Origin: Acanthosepion pharaonis
Taxonomy: Eukaryota; Mollusca; Cephalopoda; Sepiida; Sepiidae
Length of the DNA: 64,000 nucleotides
Assembly (NCBI GenBank): GCA_903632075.3
Contig: CAHIKZ030005642.1
Span: 113,501 to 177,500, forward strand
Reading direction: 5' to 3'
The position numbers were made by a program, and so were the translations under genes. Position 1 is the stretch's first letter. Each line of letters opens with the position of its first letter. The notes beneath the pieces are model-generated. The model was not told the origin of the DNA. It made no database searches and saw nothing but the letters and a program-made list of their open reading frames with translations. This document shows positions 34,707 to 44,277 of the stretch, piece by piece.

Positions 34707-35498
34707 ATGGCGGAAAGACCGTTCGATATAAAACTGATCCCCGAATTCAGTGGTGATACTAGTGGACAGTCTGTGGTTGAATGGATTGAAAAGGTGGAAC
34801 TGGTCTGCGAATTATGCGAGATATCGAAGATTGATCGGATTCTTCCTCTGCGATTGAATGGCGGTGCCCTTGCTGTGTATAGGCAGCTGAGTAAAGAACA
34901 GATAAGTGACATTGAGCAAATAAAGCACGCTTTACTAACCGCGTTTGGAACTGACCGGTTCGTGGCCTACGACCAATTCCAGGCACGGCGTCTGCGACCT
35001 GGCGAGACAGTAGACGTATATTTGGCAGAATTAAAGAAGCTCGCCGTTCCAATCGCACCGCTTCCTGAAGAATGGATGATATGTGCCTTCGTTTCTGGAT
35101 TGCCCAGTCATGTTAAGCAGATACTCCGCGCATCATCCAGAATGGAAGACATGACGCTCAATCAATTGTTGACCAAAGCCCGTGCTGTCATGATCGACGA
35201 AAAAGAGGCTGATGAACCAGTGGCCGCAGTTATTCAACCAATTGAAGTCAAAGAAGGTCCGACCCCAGCCATTCATCACCATGGCGTTGCCACCTGCTAT
35301 CGGTGCTCTGGGCCGAATCATTTTGCCAGAGACTGCCGCTATCAACGCAAAGAAATGCGCAGCGGGTCGGCGCGAAAGGCACGTCTCGATCTACGATGCT
35401 TTCAATGTCAAAAAGTAGGTCATATTGCCTCTAAGTGCCCGGGAAATGGAATGGGGGACGCGACATCAGCGCCGGTCTCTTCCCCGCACCGAGCATAA
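34707..35498 (+). CDS. gag: Gag-like capsid/nucleocapsid protein, element 1
   Basis: A 263-residue intact frame that starts 33 bases after the LTR. The ATG lies in an AAGATGGCGG context, and the start is supported by alignment with element 2's MDKFDLKLIPE N-terminus. Residues 1-180 are a retrotransposon capsid-type region (VEWIEKVEL, LRPGETVDVYLAELKKLA). Two CCHC zinc knuckles follow, C-x2-C-x4-H-x4-C, at residues 197-210 and 231-244, for RNA binding. It overlaps the pol frame by 64 bases. Pol lies in the -1 frame, which would imply programmed -1 frameshifting if functional. No slippery site was verified. Confidence 0.88.
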   Translation: MAERPFDIKLIPEFSGDTSGQSVVEWIEKVELVCELCEISKIDRILPLRLNGGALAVYRQLSKEQISDIEQIKHALLTAFGTDRFVAYDQFQARRLRPGETVDVYLAELKKLAVPIAPLPEEWMICAFVSGLPSHVKQILRASSRMEDMTLNQLLTKARAVMIDEKEADEPVAAVIQPIEVKEGPTPAIHHHGVATCYRCSGPNHFARDCRYQRKEMRSGSARKARLDLRCFQCQKVGHIASKCPGNGMGDATSAPVSSPHRA

Positions 35499-36823
35499 AA
35501 GTGGCGCTCCCTGTGATTAAGGTACGCATCAATGGAATAATGCGTACCGCGTTAATAGATTCGGGTTGCTCTCGGTCACTCACCAATGGTTCGATTTGCC
35601 GACAGTGGAGCAGACAAAAGATGGACGTACTAACGGCTGATGGAAAGGCTCTCAGAAGCCGGGGAGTTGGAAACATCAAACTCAGTATTAACAACGGTGA
35701 CATTACAGAGGCAGGCGAAGTCAAGTTTTTTGATCCGCCCATCTGTGCTACTTTGAAGATCAACGAACCCGACTTTAGCACAGAGTTCGACCAAAGGACG
35801 AAGACATGGACAGCATTTTGGAAATGGTCGGAAAATAACCCACCAAAAAAGATCCAGAACCGAGTGTCAGAATATTCGGTGCCCGAACGCGTCAAGGAAG
35901 AATACCAGCGCGAATTACAGGTGTGGCTGGATAACGGATGGCTGACTCCGTATCCCGAGGAAGAGCTTGGTCCTCCAAGAGGCCTCATCCCGTTGATGGC
36001 CGTGGTACAAAAGAACAAGGGAAATGTGCGCCCTGTACTAGATTATAGAGAACTGAACGAACATGTAGACACATACACAGCTCATGCTGATGTGTGTGCA
36101 CAAAAATTGAGAGAATGGCGAACGAAGGGATCCAATGTCTCTGTGATTGACCTTCGAAAGGCCTACTTGCAGGTACGCGTGCACCGGTCACTGTGGCCAT
36201 TTCAGACGGTGATCCTTAATGGGATGAGGTACTGCTTAACCCGAATGGGATTCGGACTCAATGTGGCGCCGGCCATCATGAAAGCCATCATGGATGCTGT
36301 GCTATCCCAGGATGAGACAATTCGTCAAGCGACGTCAGCCTACATTGACGACATCTACATCAACGAAACCTTAGTACCCGCTTCACAGGTGAGAAAGCAT
36401 CTTGCTGACTTTGGGCTTGAATGTAAAAACCCAGAACGACTGGAGGATGGTGCTCTGGTGCTCGGCTTGCAGGTCTGGGGGGAGCACAACATGCTGTACT
36501 GGAAACGTGGAAGCGAGCTCCCGGACATTCCCAAACACATGACCCGACGCAGCGTGTTTTCGTTATGTGGAAAGCTGCTGGGACATTTTCCCGTGGGCGG
36601 GTGGATCCGCATTGCAACTGCATTTATTAAACGTAGGGTGACTGCTGTCACTTCCGGCTGGGATGACACAACCAATGATGCTCCCCTTAGACACATGATA
36701 GCGGAAGTCATTACTAGGGTGCGTCAAGACGACCCCGTCGTGGTAAATGGTGCGTTGACGGATGTGAATTTAACGTCTGGGTCGATGCAGGCTCCCTTGC
36801 AACAGGAGTGTCTCTTGAAGTAG
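35435..36823 (+). CDS. pol: Pol part 1: aspartic protease and reverse transcriptase, element 1
   Basis: 462-residue open frame. The ATG is probably not the true start, because the frame opens inside gag. The protease active site is DSG at residues 42-44 (LIDSGCS). The protease C-terminal part seen in element 2 (LLGIDAIRALGG) is missing, which indicates an internal deletion near 35690-35740. Reverse transcriptase carries VLDYRELN, a DLRKAYLQV block, MGFGLNVAP and the catalytic YIDDI (about residue 306). The frame ends after DDPVVVNGA by a frameshift near 36755, just before RNase H. So the enzyme is separated from its downstream domains and the protease is likely inactive. Confidence 0.85.
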   Translation: MPGKWNGGRDISAGLFPAPSIKVALPVIKVRINGIMRTALIDSGCSRSLTNGSICRQWSRQKMDVLTADGKALRSRGVGNIKLSINNGDITEAGEVKFFDPPICATLKINEPDFSTEFDQRTKTWTAFWKWSENNPPKKIQNRVSEYSVPERVKEEYQRELQVWLDNGWLTPYPEEELGPPRGLIPLMAVVQKNKGNVRPVLDYRELNEHVDTYTAHADVCAQKLREWRTKGSNVSVIDLRKAYLQVRVHRSLWPFQTVILNGMRYCLTRMGFGLNVAPAIMKAIMDAVLSQDETIRQATSAYIDDIYINETLVPASQVRKHLADFGLECKNPERLEDGALVLGLQVWGEHNMLYWKRGSELPDIPKHMTRRSVFSLCGKLLGHFPVGGWIRIATAFIKRRVTAVTSGWDDTTNDAPLRHMIAEVITRVRQDDPVVVNGALTDVNLTSGSMQAPLQQECLLK

Positions 36824-37764
36824 GTGACACTGTCATGGAAGATGCGTGTTGGTTGCGTCCCGAGAAGGATATGCAACATATCAACCTGTCAGAATTAGAT
36901 GCCGTTATTAGGGGAGTCACCGCGGCCCATCAATGGAATGCAAAGGTATTGCATTTATTCACGGATTCCGCATGCGTGTATAAGTGGATATCAGACACTC
37001 TTACGGGTAAGGCTAGGATACGTACAAAGGCTGCGAGCGAGATGCTCATTCGAAGGAGGCTAGACACACTGGGAAAGTTGGTAAGTGAATACCACTTATC
37101 CGTAGACATACAGCTGGTCAGATCCCAGCAGAACAAGGCCGATACTTTAACAAGGGTACCCCAAAAATGGCTTGACGCTATTAAGAAAGAGGTAGAGCCG
37201 GTAGAACATGTCTGTGTAACATCAGCGAGCAACTATAACTCAGATTTACTAAAATCTGTGCATTGCCAAAGCGGACATCCTGGTGTAAAATGGACCTTAT
37301 ATTTCATGAGGCAGATTTATCCCTCCGTATCCAAAGCTGCTGTCAGGGCAGTGGTCAGAGGATGCAAGGAGTGTCAGTCCATCGACCCAGCACCTGTGCA
37401 ATGGCAAAAAGGACAAGTGAGTGTAAGCAAGGTGTGGCACCGTGTTGGAATGGACATCACCCATTATAACGGACATCACTATTTAACCCTGATTGATCGT
37501 GGCCCAACCCGGTTCACTATTTGGCGGCGTCTGCGTCGACAGGATTCCGCAAGCGTCATTGACCACTTGGGGTCATTGTTCTTTGAACGTGGACCTCCGA
37601 CGGAACTCCTCACTGACAACGACACTGCATTTCGCAGTGAACTATTCAAAGATTTTGTGGCTTCGTGGGGGAGTACACCTCAGATTTTCTGCAAGTGCGT
37701 ATGTCCCATCAGGGAATGGCATAATCGAGTGATGTCATCGGAGCATCAAAAGAATCGCTGCTAG
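36753..37764 (+). pseudogene. pol: Pol part 2: RNase H and integrase N-terminus, element 1
   Basis: The open frame resumes at about 36755 with VWVDAGSLATGVSLE (first RNase H Asp). It continues with NLSELDAV (Glu) and LFTDSACVYKWI (Asp), and a QNKADTLTRVP end. The integrase zinc-binding HHCC follows: H-x4-H in VHCQSGHPG and C-x2-C in GCKECQ. The integrase core has MDIT (first Asp) and LLTDNDTAF (second Asp). A frameshift near 37670-37690 then diverts it. The catalytic Glu lies in another frame. Confidence 0.82.
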
Positions 37765-38185
37765 GAAGCAGTGTTCCATAATGGAGGCGGTGTATTGGTA
37801 CAATGTTACTCCGAGAGACAATAATGTATCGCCCTCAACTGCGCCAGCCAACATGATTTATCAGTACAAAGTCCGCCACGAGGCATTGGTTTAACGGGTT
37901 CAACTGAACGGATAAACGAACAAGCACCCGTATGACTTGGGCGATCGCGTGTGGGTGAAATCTCCACATAGCCGGTGTACAACCCGGTACTGGGTGGGGC
38001 ATGTCACTGGACTAAGTAACTCGCGTTCTGTGCTGGTTGATGGCATACCAAGACACATAAAGGACTTGCGTCACTATATAGGTACAGATACGTCAACAAG
38101 TGACACTAGCAGTGAGTGCTCAGAAAGTGAACAAATAATTACCATCGGAGGTAGGGCTAGCACCCCTTCAGAAGACTCTGCATGA
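37682..38185 (+). pseudogene. pol: Pol part 3: integrase catalytic end and C-terminus, element 1
   Basis: In the frame through SGNGIIE (the catalytic Glu block), a TGA at 37730-37732 replaces an Arg codon. The same frame continues KRIAARK and WYNVTPR to a TAA at 37892. After that, GDRVWVKSPHSRCTTRYW...VDGIPRHIKDLR (37937-) is a GPY/F- or SH3-like C-terminal module. A Ser/Glu-rich tail follows. Element 2 has the same blocks. Confidence 0.8.
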
Positions 38186-38371
38186 GGTTGTCAAACCAGA
38201 AGAATCCTCAGAAGAAGAATCTTCAGAAAATTCTTCAGATGATGAAGACTCTGCGCATGAGGTTGTCAGATCAGAAGAAACCTCAAAATATAACACACAA
38301 TCTCCTCCAACAGTCGCCCCGCTCCAGAGAAGCTTAAGAATAAAGAGGCCCGCCCATGAGTGTCACTTATG

Positions 38372-38384
38372 TGACAGGGGGGAG
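38372..38384 (+). promoter_or_regulatory. Polypurine tract of element 1
   Basis: TGACAGGGGGGAG lies directly upstream of the 3' LTR and is the expected plus-strand primer site. Confidence 0.8.
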
Positions 38385-38797
38385 TGCAGTGAACGAGATA
38401 ATCAAGTACCCCGGAAAAAAGTTCGTGTTTTGTGTGCGATTTGCTGGGGAGGGATTGCCAAAAAGTAGTCAGCAAAACTCTTATAGCGACTTACCTCATC
38501 AACCCAAGCGACAGCGCATCGCGTGTATTCTGTGACGAAAAAAGAAACAAGTCCATCGCAGGAGTCGCTATAAGAGTATATTAATATGCAAATTACGAAG
38601 CATCCTACCCCGGCTGTCGACGAATGGAAAAAATAGGTTCTGCCGATAAAAGCAGTTGGTGTTGTCCACTCTGGGAAGGAAAATTCGAGCAGTTTTGGCT
38701 ATGGCGTTCGTGAGTTATTTTCCTGACGCGTTACAAGTGATTTTCTTTCTTTGTGTTGTGAAAGCCACAAATTTGCTTTGAGAACGCTTACACTTCA
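38385..38797 (+). repeat. 3' LTR of element 1
   Basis: Starts TGCAGTGAACGAG and ends CGCTTACACTTCA. The hairpin arms (38477-38491 and 38563-38577) and the ATGCAAAT octamer are intact. Most differences from the 5' LTR are C/T or G/A at CpG. Confidence 0.92.
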
Positions 38798-38802
38798 GAT
38801 TT
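38798..38802. repeat. Target site duplication of LTR element 1 (right)
   Basis: GATTT, matching 34257-34261. Confidence 0.9.
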
Positions 38803-39334
38803 TGATGATAAAACTTTGTTTTCATTAAATATGGAGCATTTTTTCATTACAATATGCTAATTTTTAGTGATTTTGTGAAGATACCTAAGCTAAAAAGTTT
38901 AAATGATTTGCTCTTAATTGAATCAATGGGAGAAGCTGTCATATTTTGCAGTTCTAATACATCAAAATCTAAAATAACAGATATCTTCTGTTTAACTATA
39001 ATTCTACTGTCTGAAAAAATTTGGCAAGTGCTGTTACATTTTATAAGAATATATTTGGAGACTTCTAAAAACAAAAAACATCTGCAGATGAAAATCTACA
39101 AATCTGTAGGTCAAAGGTTATAAAACTGTCCTTCCCATACCACAGTAAAAAAGAAAACCACCTCCCCATATGTAAGTTGGAAAATCATTGATTGGTTGAG
39201 GTGGAACAGAAATTTGCATAATATTCTCTAAATAAAGTGAGAAGTCATGTGAGTTTTCCTTTTTTTTGGTAGCAGAAAACCTACACAACACACTGTTGCT
39301 TGCTTTTTACAAAGTAAGTTAGTAAAAGACAGAA
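38803..39334. other. AT-rich stretch without recognisable feature
   Basis: Two opposite-strand open frames at 38847-39123 are unrecognised and probably chance. Confidence 0.4.
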
Positions 39335-39785
39335 GGATAGAATACTGAGTTGCTGTGGGACATCTGTCCTCCTTTATGGCAGAGAATGTTGGACGGTCTC
39401 CTCAGAGATGAAGAAGAGCCTCAGGTCAACGTAGGTATGGTTCTACTAAGGATATCATGGACCGAGTGTATGAGCAAAGATGAGGTTTTGGAGAGGATGC
39501 AAATAAGAAGGAGGCTTATACTTAACATCAGGACAAGGCAGCTGAAGTTTCTGGGACATATTATGAGAAAGGAGGGCTTCAAGAATCTGACACTCACAGG
39601 TCAAATAGAGGGAAAGAGAGACAAAGGAAAGCAATGCATGACACATGTAATGAGCTTAAGCAAGTGGATGACAAAACATGGCCTTGGGGAAGTAGCAAAA
39701 AGACAAAACTTATTGAGAGTTACAAGGGATAGGGGGAAGTGGAGAGCCATGATCATGGCTCTCCACAAAAGAAGAAGTTAGCATT
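39335..39785 (+). pseudogene. LINE-R C-terminal remnant
   Basis: The 143-codon frame 39350-39781 carries RISWTECMSKDEVLERMQ, RTRQLKFLGHIMRKEG, LTLTGQIEGKRDKGKQ and RGKWRAMIMAL, the conserved C-terminal blocks of this LINE group. The upstream LLYG...CW block is shifted out of frame. Near-identical blocks occur at 45962-46400. It retains only the element's 3' end. Confidence 0.75.
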
Positions 39786-39789
39786 TTCT

Positions 39790-40139
39790 TCACCACAGAA
39801 CATTTTTGTGAAAATAGATGAAATAAAGAGTTTTGTTTGAACATGACATTAACTAAATGAAACAGACACCTGAAGAAAAACCAAAGTATTTTGATTAAAA
39901 AATATAACAAAAAGGAAGATGTTACTTTAAAAGACTCATTAAATAGTAAAAAAAAAAAAAAATCCAAAAAGATATGGTTTTAGGAATCCAGAGGCATTTT
40001 TGACTTGAGCAATCTTGGAACCATGATAGAATCAACTCATTTGACAGAAAGTAATTAGTGTCATCGCCATTAACGTAATGTAAACAGCACAGCAACTTGA
40101 ATCTGACGATGCCAATCTACTGGAGCAACTAGCTAATCC
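39790..40139. other. Stretch without recognisable feature
   Basis: A run at 39949-39961. A TGAAACAGACACCTGAAGAA block (39858-39877) hints at another repeat-C scrap. Confidence 0.35.
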
Positions 40140-40556
40140 CTATTGCAGACGCCTTCTCTGGCACATTTGTGTTTCTTCAACACCCACAGAGCCAACCTGT
40201 GGTTTATACTACAACTATGCTGAGTGGACCTTAGTTACAGTTTCTGGGAGAGAGCATGCTATCTAGCATGATCAACAGTCTAAACAAGGCTAGCATGCTC
40301 AAACCCTCGGTCACAATAACTTGTGACTTCATGCAAGCACAACCACCAATGGATCCCAAGGGTTCCGTCTACCCAATTTCACTTACAAGGCTTGAGTCAT
40401 CCCATCGTATGGTTTTCAGGCACTTTCCAAAGGTGCCTCATATTGGGATCACCTCCTCCAGATGGATAACATCAAGAAGTCACCTTCTTGACAAATTGAA
40501 TCTGGGTCTTATGATCAGAAAGCAAATGTTCTAACCACTTGGCCATGTCACCGTTA
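40140..40556 (-). mobile_element. SINE-A copy (tRNA-derived)
   Basis: The minus-strand head TGGCCAAGTGGTTAGAACAT is a good A box. The B box is degraded (CCCAGATTCAATTTG). The body is nearly full length, ending in GGTGTTGAAGAAACACAAAT. The best copy for defining the family. Confidence 0.8.
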
Positions 40557-41454
40557 AAATCCTATCTAATTTCCACAACTGATAATTGGCAAAATTTGAA
40601 TGGGCAGGAGGGAAACAATGCAAGGAGCTTTGTTGTTATGGCCATAAAACAGTTCTTAAAATCGGATGGCACAAAAGGGCAGATTAGTTGGCCTTGAAAG
40701 AAAATCTAGTATTGTAAAAGTTTTGTATAAGCACTGGGAAAATGACAAAGATGAAAATATAGTTTCAGCAGTGTAATGTGTTCAGTCCTCACTTAGTACC
40801 CACAATAGCAAACTAGTCTCAGATTAAGTTTATTAATATAGTGGAGTGCTAAGTATTTGAGAACAGATCTTTAGTCAGTTATAAATTGAAAATAACCCAA
40901 CATAATGTTATGCAGCATTCACCAAATTTTCAGATTCTCATTTCTCTTTGTAATTTATTAAGAACAATAATATGGCAGCTTTTAGTCAGATGCAAGAAAT
41001 AACAAGATACACTGTGCTTCTGGCATTAGCCACTAACCACTTAGCAACTTGGAGATGGTAAACTTCTTGAAAATGGCCAGGTGAACAGAAAGAATAACAG
41101 GTGGTTCTGTCTAGTGTAATTGGCCATTGTGAAGTGTAATTGACAAAATTCTGAACAAACAAAATTGACAAAGTTTTCAATAAATAATATTTTTTTTTTT
41201 ATAGTAAGGTTCACTCTTTACGAGGTTCAAGGGCCACTTGATGTAGAGGATTATGCTTAGAGGCCATTTATGTGTATAGGAGTGGAAGATAATGGTTAAC
41301 CGTAGCCTTAAACAGGTTAAGATTGTAGTGATCAGGGAAACATCCTGTTGGGAGTTAGTTCCACAGATTAGTGGTTAGCAGGAAGAAACTGCTCGATTGG
41401 AACTTACTTCTCACCAATGGAATACAGAGGGAGTGGGGGTGGGGTTTGCTACTA
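40557..41454. other. Stretch without recognisable feature
   Basis: A T run lies at 41190-41200. 41220-41450 contains unfamiliar, less AT-rich sequence (GGGAAACATCCTGTTGGGAG and similar) that may belong to the upstream part of repeat D. Confidence 0.4.
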
Positions 41455-41665
41455 TGAAAAGGAAGAAAAAGAACAGAGCAAAATAATACTAAGCAAACAA
41501 TATATATATATATGAAAGTCAAAACTAAGCAAACAATATATATGAAAGACAGAACTTGGCAAATTAACAGTAATAAGGCAAAAAGTTCACAAAGTAAAAA
41601 TTGTGTTCAATTGTGCATTTGCAAAGTGATTATAGTGTTCTGATTTCAAGACAAGAACAAAAATA
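41455..41665 (+). repeat. Repeat-D copy 3, inverted relative to 22.4/22.9 kb
   Basis: Contains AACAGAGCAAAATAATACTA, AGCAAACAATATATA (locally duplicated), AACAGTAATAAGGC, AAAAGTTCACAAAGTAA and GTTCTGATTTCAAGAC. These are the reverse complement of repeat-D copies 1 and 2. Confidence 0.7.
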
Positions 41666-41687
41666 TCTACATTATTTACATTATTCG

Positions 41688-41990
41688 GACTATTGTCCTC
41701 ATCTTTGTTGCCATATTTATTACAACATTTCGGCCATTGTATGCTCCGGCCTTCTTCAGGTGGTTGGAATGTTGAACTGAACCCTTTATTTTGCTCACTG
41801 GGATAGACTGTACTAGTTCCACGTGACATGTCTAATGTATGTCAATTATCAGTTATCTCCTGTTAATTCCCCTCTCCAAGTTTTCCACTGCCTTAACCGG
41901 GTATTGAACTCACACTCAAGGACACATGGCACAGTGGATAAAGGCGTTGAGTTCAATACCCGGTTAAGGCGGTGGGAAACTCAATTATTT
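41688..41990 (-). repeat. Repeat-C copy with hammerhead-like core and central hairpin
   Basis: The antisense reading has CTGAAGA, an AGGCC...GGCC self-pairing stem, then GAAATGTTG (41723-41760). Near the right end, 28-base arms 41885-41912 and 41948-41975 pair with one mismatch around a tRNA-like centre (ACATGGCACAGTGGATAAAG). It is the clearest repeat-C copy. Confidence 0.75.
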
Positions 41991-42639
41991 GATCATAAGT
42001 AATAAGGGCTATTTTATCCTGCCTCATTCCCCTGCCCTGACTCCCTCACATAGGGCCTCAAAATCAATGATATCACTTCCATTGAAGTGGTGGACATGGT
42101 GGTCAAACCCATAGGGTAGGTGCTGCATGTGATCCAGCAGGACTTTATTCCTTCCCATGTAAAATCTCATGATCCTATCACCTCTTTCAATATGTGTCCT
42201 CATGGCCCCTCTGATGGGTATCATAAAACAAATGACTCTACAACAAGAAGAACTTGTTGAAGGCAACCATTGAAGACATGATATCCAACATGAATGGAAC
42301 CCAAGTATGCAGTTGTTTCTAAGACCACACCATACTCGAGGCTAAGGGGAGGTTTTATTGAATAAGCTTTTTCTGTTGTTGTTTTTTTTTTAAACAAACT
42401 CTGATCTACTATTCAATGTCTTTGTCTTTATTTATAATTTGTTCTCAATTACCTGATGCCTGCTATAAAGTAGTGATTAGTAATCTAGTTCATCAAGACA
42501 ATTGCCAATAAAGTATATTGTGTGAAGTTATAAGGTGATAGAGTTTCATGATTCAACAACTCTTAAGAATAGTATCTTCACATGTTTTGTCTTTGATATG
42601 TTCTGTAGACACCTTCAGGTACATGTAAATTCAAGGATA
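41991..42639. other. Stretch without recognisable feature
   Basis: An 80-codon minus frame (42024-42266) has an unrecognised sequence with His/Asp-rich blocks. It could be a LINE scrap. Confidence 0.35.
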
Positions 42640-42956
42640 GCTGAAGAACATAGCTGAAATGTTGGGATAAAAACAACAAAGATGAAGATACTGGTCTGAA
42701 TAATGTGTAGAGTGACATCTAAAGACTAGTGGATGCAACATTCATCTGAGGAAGGCTGAAGAACATATCAGCTGAAATGTTGGCATAAAAATAACAAAGA
42801 TGAAGATACTGATCTGAATATTGTGAAAAATGGCATCTAAAGATTCTGGATGCAACATTCACCTGAGGAAGGCTGAAGAAATAGATCAGTAGAAATGTTG
42901 GGTCAAAAACAACAAAGATGAAATTAATAATCTGAATAATGTGTGGAATATGATAT
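42640..42956 (+). repeat. Tandem array of 115-117-bp units with hammerhead-like cores
   Basis: Units start at 42640, 42755 and 42872 with GCTGAAGAA. The junctions contain CTGAGGA (42746-42752 and 42863-42869), then a GGCTG...CAGCT-type stem, then GAAATGTT (42774-42781 and 42892-42899). The shared AACAAAGATGAA block relates the monomer to repeat C. Confidence 0.8.
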
Positions 42957-43203
42957 TTTGTTTTTGAGTGGAAAGACAAAGAGTAAATATCTGGGGAGTT
43001 TCTTATTTCAAAAACATAATACACACCTTCTCTTCTTATGCAATGTATTTTGTTTCCTTTGTGTCTGGGGGGGAAAGTATAAGTTGTTTATGTCTTTTCT
43101 CTGCATTCACTGAGTTATTCATCATCTGGGAGTAAAGTTTCAATTTTAATGTCCAAAACAATATCCAAGGACACCAAGTATTCATTTCAATTTACTGCCT
43201 CTC

Positions 43204-43253
<50 letters not shown>

Positions 43254-43326
43254 CCTATCCACAAACTCTTGCTATTCGATCAGAGCATATACAAATTTAA
43301 ACAATCTTTGTTTTTTGTCCATACAG

Positions 43327-43394
<68 letters not shown>

Positions 43395-43400
43395 ACACAC
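43204..43400. repeat. Two (TA)n blocks with a (CA)n block
   Basis: TA 43204-43247, CA 43326-43343, TA 43344-43385, then degenerate CA. Confidence 0.95.
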
Positions 43401-43539
43401 AAACAAACTATCACATAGACCAACATAGAATAATTGTTTAATTCATCATTAATAATTATATTATTTCATGAGAAATTTTAGTGATTTGCAAAAAACCAAC
43501 ATAGTTCACAAATTCAAGTACCCTTTGAAAGATTGTATC

Positions 43540-43825
43540 TCCAACTGATTAAATAATATTTATGTTGGTCCACACCACAAACTCACTTTTAAGACACTTG
43601 ACACTACATTTAAATGATAACTCTAACATTTTTAGGCATTTAAAACAACATGCCTGCCTGTGTACCCAATTCCATAAAATCCTTGTAGAAAACACAACTA
43701 TACTTAAACATGAAAACAATAAACAAAAACTAAAAATTCTTGAAGCTATATACATAAAACAGTTAAAACCTAACCTGAACAAAATAAACTATGAAATCTC
43801 CACAAATATTCTTAAATGCCTATAA
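43540..43825 (+). pseudogene. Penelope-like GIY-YIG endonuclease fragment
   Basis: NIYVG-like codons at 43556-43571 shift frame into TTNSLLRHLTLHLNDNSNIF and FRHLKQHAC. The segment ends with KILEAIYIKQLKPNLNK near residue 75 of the 43562 frame. IYVG, a basic R..LHL helix, the RHL.QH block and the ..LEA.YI...P.LN terminal block match the order of GIY-YIG domains at the C-terminus of Penelope-like elements. Only the last part of the domain remains, with a frameshift. The following 3' sequence is repeated antisense at 15.3-15.8 kb. Confidence 0.55.
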
Positions 43826-44231
43826 TTTATAACAGAAGCCATTGGTTTATACCAACGGCTTCCCATACTTAATACTTCTCGTTTTCACTCTCGCATGGTC
43901 ATGTGTGACATCATGAGCTGCGGTGCGATTTTCGCCTCCAGCGTCTCATATGCATCAGTTTGTCATTGCTTGGAAATCTACCATGTAAACATAAACAGAC
44001 TATCATTATTGTTTTGTCCGTGTATTGGTTAATATATTGTAATGTAATTGTCATCTTTGATAATGGCTTATGTAAGCCGAAAGCTTAGATAGGATTAAAA
44101 AATATGTATCAATATTGTGATTTTCACTCTTCTTTTAATGATAATGTTATTAAGCTTATCAGATGATATGAAAAGATTTTACATAAAATAAATAGACAAA
44201 ACTTGTCTATATTATTTAATGAAACATATAT

Positions 44232-44270
<39 letters not shown>
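43826..44270 (+). mobile_element. Penelope-like 3' region
   Basis: Begins with a hairpin (GAAGCCATTGGT at 43835-43846 and ACCAACGGCTTC at 43851-43862, one mismatch). A GC-richer block (GCGGTGCGATTTTCGCCTCC) follows, then TTATGTAAGCCGAAAGCTTA, and a TA run (44233-44270). The inverted copy at 15315-15785 shares the order. Confidence 0.6.

Positions 44271-44277
<7 letters not shown>

Larger units (their letters stand above)
34262..38797 (+). mobile_element. LTR retrotransposon, element 1 (4536 bp)
   Basis: Complete insertion with two LTRs of 412-413 bp that start TG and end CA, a 5-bp target duplication, gag, and pol in the order protease, reverse transcriptase, RNase H, integrase. A purine tract precedes the 3' LTR. 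This order, the YIDDI and LDYRELN motifs and a GPY/F-like C-terminus suggest a Ty3/gypsy-like element (Metaviridae), although the RNase H and integrase sequences are unlike the best-known clades. No envelope gene. It is GC-richer than its flanks. The LTRs are roughly 96% identical by eye, and pol has frameshifts and two stops, so it is fairly young but dead. Confidence 0.93.

Noticed and set aside
35431..36018. 195-codon minus-strand frame opposite pol of element 1
   Set aside because: Shadow of the GC-richer pol frame; no similarity of its own.
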